Origin: Rhizobium sp. 18065
GTDB taxonomy: Bacteria; Pseudomonadota; Alphaproteobacteria; Rhizobiales; Rhizobiaceae
NCBI RefSeq assembly: GCF_902706095.1
Contig: NZ_CACSJP010000001.1
Location: forward strand, 496,001-560,000
Direction: 5' to 3'
DNA length: 64,000 nucleotides
Shown piece after piece: positions 58,958-64,000 of this stretch. The position numbers and the translations under genes were made by a program. Below the pieces are notes generated by a model. The model saw only the letters and a list, made by a program, of their open reading frames with translations. It was not told where the DNA came from and made no database searches. Every line of letters starts with the position of its first letter. Position 1 is the stretch's first letter.

Positions 58958-60127
58958 ATGCCGTTTTTGAATGACCTGAGCGCCCGTGCGCTTGCCGCCC
59001 CGAAGAGCGGCATTGTCGAACTGGTCAACCATGCCCGCACCCGCGACAACCTCTTGCCGCTCTGGGTCGGTGAGGGCGATCTGCCGACACCGGATTTTAT
59101 CAGCAGGGCCGCCAGCGACGCGCTTCTCGGCGGCGAGACTTTCTACACCTGGCAGCGCGGCGTGCCGGAATTGCGCCAGGCGCTGGCCAACTACTACAGC
59201 CGCCATTTCGGCGTCGACCTGCCGGCCGATCATTTTTATGCGACCGGTTCCGGCATGCAGGCCATCGTGCTCTGCGTCCAGGCGCTGACCTCGCCAGGCG
59301 ACGAGATCGTCTATCTGTCGCCCACCTGGCCGAACATCGTCTCGGCGATCCAGATCGCCGGCGCAAAGGCTGTCGGCCTGCCGCTGACCTTTGCCGACGG
59401 AGGCTGGTCGCTCGATTTCGATCGTCTGGAAGCCATGATCACGCCGAAGACCAGGGCACTGTTCATCAACACGCCGTCGAACCCGACCGGCTGGACGGCA
59501 ACGAAGGACGATCTGAGAAAGGTCCTGGAAATTGCCCGTCGCCACGGCATCTGGATCCTCGCCGACGAGATCTATGCGCTCTATTATTACGGCGAAGGCG
59601 AACGCGCGCCGTCCTTCCTCGACGTGATGGAAGACGGCGACCGGATCCTGTTCGCCAATTCCTTCTCGAAGAACTGGTCGATGACCGGCTGGCGCGTCGG
59701 CTGGATCGTCGCACCGCCGGAAATCGGTCCTGTGCTGGAAAATCTCATCCAGTATTCGACCTCCGGTGTTGCGCCGTTCATGCAGCGCGGCGCGATCGCG
59801 GCACTTGACCATGGCGACGGCTTTGTCGCGGAAAACGTCGCCCGCGCCACGCAGTCGCGCGATATCCTCTGCGACCGGCTGATTGCCACCAACCGGGTCG
59901 AGACCCTGAAGCCCGAAGGCGCTCTCTATGCCTTCCTCAAGATCGACGGAATCACCGATAGCCGCCAGGCAGCCTTCGACATCGTCGACCAGACCGGCGT
60001 CGGGCTCGCGCCGGGTACCGCCTTCGGCGCCGGCGGCGAGGCTTTCCTGCGCGCCTGCTTCCTGCGCAATCCCAAGCAGATCGAGGAGGCCGCCGACCGC
60101 CTTGGCCGCTACATCCTCGCGCTGTGA
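58958..60127 (+). CDS. PLP-dependent class I/II aminotransferase
   Basis: Predicted 389-aa aminotransferase of fold type I. K238 in SFSKNWSMTGWRVGW is the Schiff-base lysine; NTPSNPTGW and LADEIYALYY carry the other PLP contacts; GEGDLPTPDFI is the N-terminal substrate loop. It most resembles aspartate-type aminotransferases, but the donor cannot be fixed by eye. It is a single gene between mscL and galE. Confidence 0.87.
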   Translation: MPFLNDLSARALAAPKSGIVELVNHARTRDNLLPLWVGEGDLPTPDFISRAASDALLGGETFYTWQRGVPELRQALANYYSRHFGVDLPADHFYATGSGMQAIVLCVQALTSPGDEIVYLSPTWPNIVSAIQIAGAKAVGLPLTFADGGWSLDFDRLEAMITPKTRALFINTPSNPTGWTATKDDLRKVLEIARRHGIWILADEIYALYYYGEGERAPSFLDVMEDGDRILFANSFSKNWSMTGWRVGWIVAPPEIGPVLENLIQYSTSGVAPFMQRGAIAALDHGDGFVAENVARATQSRDILCDRLIATNRVETLKPEGALYAFLKIDGITDSRQAAFDIVDQTGVGLAPGTAFGAGGEAFLRACFLRNPKQIEEAADRLGRYILAL

Positions 60128-60282
60128 CGAACATCGCTAAAATTTGAATGTTTCGGCTAGGGAAAACTTAAGCAAATAGACGAATAGTCGTCTTGAATCA
60201 GGCGCTTAGCCCGCAAAAATAAGCATTCGACAATGCTGCCGTGATTAGTTCGTCCCAACAAGAAAACGTTGGGAAGAAAATC

Positions 60283-61317
60283 ATGGCGATCTTGGTAACG
60301 GGTGGAGCCGGCTATATCGGCAGTCACATGGTCTGGGCATTGCTCGACGCCGGCGAGGACGTCGTCGTCGTCGATCGGCTGTCGACGGGGTTCCGCTGGG
60401 CCGTGGCGCCGCAGGCGCGTTTCTACCTTGGCGATATCGGCGATGCCTCCGTTCTCAAGCAGGTCTTTGCCGAAAACCGCATCGAGACGATCATCCATTT
60501 TGCCGGCTCGATCATCGTGCCGGAATCCGTCTCCGATCCGCTCAGCTATTATGAGAACAACACCGGCAATACCCACAGGCTGCTGAGCGCGGCCGTCAAG
60601 GCGGGTATCGACAAGGTGATATTCTCGTCCACGGCTGCCGTCTACGGCCAGCCGGATGAACCTTTGCCAATCAAGGAAGACGCGACCCTGCGCCCGGAAT
60701 CGCCCTATGGCCAGTCGAAGCTGATGAGCGAGATGATGCTGCGCGATACGGCGCGTGCGCATGACCTGCGTTATGTCGCGTTGCGATATTTCAACGTCGC
60801 CGGAGCCGATGTGAAGGGCCGGGCGGGCAATTCCGCAGCCGGCGCCACCCATCTGCTGAAAGTCGCCTGCGAGGCAGCCCTGGGCAAGCGCAAGTCGGTC
60901 TCGGTCTTCGGCACCGATTACCAGACAGCCGACGGCACGGGCGTGCGCGATTTCATCCATATCAACGATCTGGTCGACGCGCATATGAGCGCGCTGGCCT
61001 ATCTGCGCAATGGCGGTCAGCCGCTGGTTGCCAATTGTGGTTATGGCAAGGGCTACTCCGTGCTCGATATATTGCGGGCGGTGCGGCAGGTCAGCGGTCA
61101 GCCGTTTGCCGTCGAATACGGCCCGCGCCGGCCGGGCGATGCGCCGCTGGTCGTGGCCGATTCCACCCTTGCGCGGGAAAAGCTCGGCTGGGTACCGCAG
61201 CATGACAGCCTGCGGGTGATCGTTGAAACGGCACTCGACTGGGAGCGCCGCCTCGACGACCTGGTTACCGAAGACATCGACGGCCTGCGTCGCCGCCTGG
61301 TTGCCGGCGGTTTCTGA
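60283..61317 (+). CDS. galE: UDP-glucose 4-epimerase
   Basis: Predicted 344-aa short-chain dehydrogenase-type epimerase that interconverts UDP-glucose and UDP-galactose for polysaccharide synthesis. NAD motif GGAGYIG is at 7-13, the catalytic pair Y142-x3-K146 in SPYGQSK, and TAAVYGQP precedes it. ATG 60283 follows GGGAAGA; a frame from 60241 adds a non-family extension. A dyad GACGA-ATAG-TCGTC (60179-60192) lies upstream. Rhizobia often carry more than one galE/exoB copy. Confidence 0.92.
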   Translation: MAILVTGGAGYIGSHMVWALLDAGEDVVVVDRLSTGFRWAVAPQARFYLGDIGDASVLKQVFAENRIETIIHFAGSIIVPESVSDPLSYYENNTGNTHRLLSAAVKAGIDKVIFSSTAAVYGQPDEPLPIKEDATLRPESPYGQSKLMSEMMLRDTARAHDLRYVALRYFNVAGADVKGRAGNSAAGATHLLKVACEAALGKRKSVSVFGTDYQTADGTGVRDFIHINDLVDAHMSALAYLRNGGQPLVANCGYGKGYSVLDILRAVRQVSGQPFAVEYGPRRPGDAPLVVADSTLAREKLGWVPQHDSLRVIVETALDWERRLDDLVTEDIDGLRRRLVAGGF

Positions 61318-61368
61318 GCCGGTCGCAAGCCCCGTATTGGAGCAAGCCCTGTATTGCAGCAAGACCTA

Positions 61369-61391
61369 TGGCACCGGAGGCTCCGGTGCCA
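61369..61391. terminator. Hairpin between galE and the convergent FAH-family gene
   Basis: TGGCACCGG (61369-61377) / CCGGTGCCA (61383-61391), 5-nt loop. It lies 10 bases from the stop of the convergent gene. No T-run on either strand. Confidence 0.5.
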
Positions 61392-61400
61392 TGCTTGCGT

Positions 61401-62165
61401 TCAGGCCGTCAGGCGGATGGACATTGCGTGTCCGCCCTCGAGTTCGACCGTCAGCAGGCCGGGCTGCTCCGCAACCGGTGCGCCGCACAGGCTGCCGGTG
61501 GTGATGATTTCGCCGGCCGAAAGCGAGCCGGCCGGCCGATCGCTCTTCGACGCCCAGCCGGTAAGCCAATCCATCACATTGCCGGTCGGATGGCGGGCGT
61601 CAGCCGCGTAGATCGTCGTGTCGCCAAGGCGCACGACCAGCTGCTTTTCGCCATTCAGTGCCAGCAGGCTTTTCGGCACGGTCGGCCCGAGCGCATAGCC
61701 GGCATTGCCCAGCCGGTCGGCGAGGAAAAGCAGATAGGGCGCCTTGCCGCCTTCTGCGATGCGGCTGTCGAGAACCTCGATGCCCAGATGCACGCTGCCG
61801 ATTGCAGCCATGATCTCGGCCTCGCTGTAGCCGTCTGCGCGCGGCGGCAGGGCGGACGCCAGCGTCACCGCGATTTCCACCTCGATCTTCACGCCCTCGC
61901 GCCAGGGAAGTTCCGTAACGACGGCATCGTCGGCAAGCGCCAGAGGCCAGAGGCGGCCGACCACGGCAACGCCGTCCGGCGACCGCGCCACCTTGTAGCC
62001 GATGGGTTCTGCCGGCAGCGTCGCCGAAAAGATCGCCTGAACCGCCATGGCGTCGCTGACGTCGGGCGGCACGCTGAACTCTGCGGCGGGGATACGGGCG
62101 CCTGCAGCGGCAAACTGGGCAGCCACATGCTGCGGGTCGAAGGAGGCGGAAGACTGGGAGGACAT
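61401..62165 (-). CDS. Fumarylacetoacetate hydrolase/2-keto-4-pentenoate hydratase family protein
   Basis: Predicted 254-aa protein of the FAH/hydratase fold. Metal-ligand region KIEVEIAVTLA and the later HLGIEVLDSRIAE and GEIITTGSLCGAP segments match 2-keto-4-pentenoate hydratase-like enzymes, which act on keto acids from aromatic ring breakdown. No other aromatic pathway genes adjoin, so the substrate is open. ATG 62165 is the family-length start. Confidence 0.82.
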   Translation of the reverse strand: MSSQSSASFDPQHVAAQFAAAGARIPAAEFSVPPDVSDAMAVQAIFSATLPAEPIGYKVARSPDGVAVVGRLWPLALADDAVVTELPWREGVKIEVEIAVTLASALPPRADGYSEAEIMAAIGSVHLGIEVLDSRIAEGGKAPYLLFLADRLGNAGYALGPTVPKSLLALNGEKQLVVRLGDTTIYAADARHPTGNVMDWLTGWASKSDRPAGSLSAGEIITTGSLCGAPVAEQPGLLTVELEGGHAMSIRLTA

Positions 62166-62559
62166 GGCAGATCCGGTGCAAGAGGAAAGGTGTCGGCTGC
62201 GGCGCCGCTGTCGCGGGTAGCGCCGGCCGTGTTTTACAGGCAGCAGGCTGCGAAGTCACCTCGCAAGCATGCGGGTAAAATCATCCGGCCCGGCATCCGC
62301 CGGTGGCAGATGCACCTGACCTGTCCGCGGCTTTTCCAGATCGAAATGAATGCATTCTTCGCCATTCCAGGCCCGGAAAAACGTGGGTTAACAACAGATG
62401 AATAGCTCAAGCTTCAGCTATGCGTAAATCACACGGGTGCCGTGAAAGCTTGTGTATTTTCCAAGTGGCAGCAGGCGCTTATATGCACATCATCGAAACG
62501 ACGCCGGAACCGAAAAAGAGGTTGCTGTCGTCAACACAGCCTCCGGAAAGGGGATTATC
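62166..62559. other. Intergenic region before the DUF1127 gene
   Basis: This 394-base stretch contains no gene I can support. It carries the divergent promoters for the FAH-family and DUF1127 genes; TTATAT at 62477-62482 is the best -10-like box, without a good -35. Confidence 0.35.
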
Positions 62560-62706
62560 ATGAACGTAGCACGCTCTTTCAACAACTGGCGCAAGTACCG
62601 TCAGACCGTCGCAGAACTCGGCCGCATGAGCGCCCGCGAACTCAGCGACGTCGGCATCAGCCGCGCCGACATCGAACGCATTGCCCGCGGCGCATTCGCC
62701 CGCTAA
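62560..62706 (+). CDS. DUF1127 small Arg-rich protein (48 aa)
   Basis: Predicted 48-aa protein with the DUF1127 core LSDVGISRADIERIARG and an amphipathic N-terminus (SFNNWRKYRQTVAEL). ATG 62560 follows GGGGA by about 7 nt; a longer upstream frame is not family-like. Small DUF1127 proteins in Agrobacterium and relatives have been linked to RNA metabolism and phosphate-dependent regulation. A terminator follows. Confidence 0.88.
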   Translation: MNVARSFNNWRKYRQTVAELGRMSARELSDVGISRADIERIARGAFAR

Positions 62707-62730
62707 GCGATCGATACCAGACGCATGAAT

Positions 62731-62946
62731 TTACGCACGACGCCCGCTGATGACGCGGGCGTTTTTGCGTTTGGGGGCTCGGTGGCTGGGGGATTGATCG
62801 ATCGCATGCGGCGACGCAGGCGCATCGCTGACCTCGCCCGGCGGGCGCAACAGGAGACAGGCCGAAACAAGGACGGCTGCGACAACGGAGAGGACGACGA
62901 CAAAGGTCACCATTCCAGCTTTGGCGTTTTGATCGGTGCTTTTCAT
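62731..62946 (-). CDS. Possible small single-pass membrane protein (71 aa)
   Basis: A 71-aa frame with one strong hydrophobic segment (MVTFVVVLSVVAAVLVSACL) and a basic C-terminal tail (HRAPKRKNARVISGRRA). No good ribosome-binding site precedes the ATG, and its 3' end lies in the terminator of the DUF1127 gene, so it may not be real. No known family. Confidence 0.3.
   Translation of the reverse strand: MKSTDQNAKAGMVTFVVVLSVVAAVLVSACLLLRPPGEVSDAPASPHAIDQSPSHRAPKRKNARVISGRRA
62740..62766 (+). terminator. DUF1127 terminator
   Basis: ACGCCCGC (62740-62747) / GCGGGCGT (62755-62762) with a 7-nt loop and a T-run to 62766. Strong rho-independent terminator. Confidence 0.85.
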
Positions 62947-63581
62947 CGCGAGAGAACGACGTGGGTGGGGCAATGTTCCGTGGGCGGGAGCGGAGTAGGG
63001 CTGGATGGGGGAACCGGTAAGTTTTGCGGCAATGGTAATTTGCCTCGGATATGACGTCATGAGCGCTGCACAGCGTCGACGGCATGGATATTAAGGGTGA
63101 ACGTTGCCTATCAGATTCCGTGACCCTCACGTTGATATGGTTCAATTCGGAAACTTGCTCTCTCCAATTAGCTGCCTGAACTGCCTAACAAGGCCATTGT
63201 GCGCAGTTGGTTCCACCTAGCCTTAGAATCACAACGCAACTCCCAGCCTACTTTCGTATCAAACAGCTTTATTGTCATGGGTACTTTTTATGATTGGCAT
63301 CATAAATCATGAAGACGACTCAGATTTGGACGTTTTTGGCTTTAAAGACGTTATTTCCTAGGCCTTTTCAATGATCCCCGATTCGGTGAAACGCGTTGAG
63401 ATTTCTACGACTTCTCGGAGTGTTATCTTCCTGTATGTTACGGTGTTGTTTGCTGCGTCAATAAAAGCATTAAAAAACAATTAGATATGAGGACTGATAT
63501 GGGTGGTGCAGCGTACGAAACGTAGTATTGACTGTCTGTACGTTGTAGAATAGTCTTCGAATTGAATTCGGAGATTTTTTG
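62947..63581. other. AT-rich transition region without a clear gene
   Basis: From about 63061 base composition becomes markedly more AT-rich than the core region. I see no frame with both a good start and a recognisable product. The AAAAAACAATTAGATATGAG stretch near 63474 and the TTTTTTGATG run precede the next gene. It may be the edge of a second accessory segment. Confidence 0.4.
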
Positions 63582-64000
63582 ATGCCGGTAACAACCGAAA
63601 GTCCAGGTCCTTACGCTCCAGCAAGCGCGATCATTGGGCTGATCGAACGCCATCGTAACAAAGGGCTGCCCTCACCGGTGGATGGAGAGGTGCTTGGTCG
63701 CGCGGGCATTTCCGACAGTTTAATACAGCGTACCCTTCAAGCCATGCAAACCTTGGGCCTTCTTGACGAAGATAAGAGACCTACAGACACACTTGAGGGT
63801 TTGCGCAAAGCGCCTGAATCTGATTATAAAATTCGCATTATAGAGTGGCTAAACATAGCTTATGCGGATGCATTGGCCTTTATCGAGCCAGGCACCGCGG
63901 ATGAGACAGATATTCGGGATGCATTCAGGAGTTACAAGCCTGTCGGTCAACAAGACAGGATGGTTACCTTGTTTATAGGGCTCTACACTTACGCCGGCGC
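63582..64000 (+). CDS. DUF5343-type protein, cut by the window end
   Basis: Partial gene (first 139 codons). It reads MPVTTESPGPYAPASAIIGL and continues with IERHRNKGLPSPVDGEV, LGRAGISDSLIQRTLQAMQTL and GLLDEDKRPTDTLEGLRKAP, a helix-turn-helix-like N-terminus I recognise as DUF5343. GGAG lies 8 nt before the ATG. No stop occurs before 64000. Base composition is AT-rich relative to the core. The family has no established function and often lies in accessory DNA. Confidence 0.72.
   Translation, partial: MPVTTESPGPYAPASAIIGLIERHRNKGLPSPVDGEVLGRAGISDSLIQRTLQAMQTLGLLDEDKRPTDTLEGLRKAPESDYKIRIIEWLNIAYADALAFIEPGTADETDIRDAFRSYKPVGQQDRMVTLFIGLYTYAG

Noticed and set aside
63438..63653. 71-codon minus-strand frame near the right end
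   Set aside because: It overlaps the start of the DUF5343-type gene antisense and has no support.

Overview
The window reads as chromosome from an alphaproteobacterium of the Rhizobiales, most likely Rhizobiaceae (Rhizobium/Agrobacterium group). The evidence is a PodJ-like polar factor, the F-ATPase inhibitor zeta (DUF1476), a small Arg-rich DUF1127 protein, a fad operon in the order acyl-CoA dehydrogenase, fadA, fadB, and a 107-bp two-palindrome intergenic element like the RIME family. About 44 kb (19.2-63.06 kb) looks like GC-rich core chromosome. The left 19 kb and the last ~0.9 kb look accessory: more AT-rich, with defence and mobile-element genes.

Left accessory region (1-19.24 kb). A DUF4268/PD-(D/E)XK-like gene (60-1196, minus) and an unknown gene lie to the left of a tRNA-Ser(CGA). 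To its right, seven genes on the plus strand (2557-14279) are packed with 4-11 nt overlaps or tiny gaps and look like one operon: type III-type restriction subunit (Res), unknown 235-aa protein, a second DUF4268 protein, beta-class DNA methyltransferase (Mod) with a long C-terminal extension, unknown 140-aa protein, UvrD-type helicase with a ParE/RelE-like N-terminus, and a DUF262-DUF1524 (GmrSD-like) nuclease. This composite restriction/defence cassette is the best candidate for an undescribed system. It is followed by minus-strand mobile-element-like genes (DUF3102 protein, SNAERQR protein, serine recombinase), a small ORF and a hipBA module. The block ends at the 3' end of a tRNA-Gln(CTG). 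The control regions of the SNAERQR gene, the recombinase and hipBA each carry iterated short repeats placed on the promoter.

Core region (19.2-63 kb): ppx/gppA with a long basic N-terminus and rlmE; VOC protein, MFS exporter, Tat-type metallo-hydrolase; ATPase inhibitor zeta, guaB; MAPEG protein, Tat-type dienelactone hydrolase, adhP; Rrf2 regulator with an AhpD-like partner and a perfect palindromic operator; Lhr-like helicase and PdeM-like phosphoesterase; TauE/SafE and TIGR02186 membrane proteins; podJ-like gene; the fad operon; a 1.35-kb gene-free stretch rich in palindromic repeats; BASS transporter; GDPD-like protein; GH32 glycosidase with an in-frame tandem repeat; a Ser/Thr kinase-UspA fusion, a RIME-like element and a metallophosphoesterase; a symporter-histidine kinase-receiver hybrid; mscL; an aminotransferase; galE; an FAH-family protein; and DUF1127.

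Right end: after ~500 bp of AT-rich DNA without a convincing gene, a DUF5343-type gene starts at 63582 and runs off the window, suggesting a second accessory segment. All functional calls come from reading motifs and recalling families; no database search was possible.
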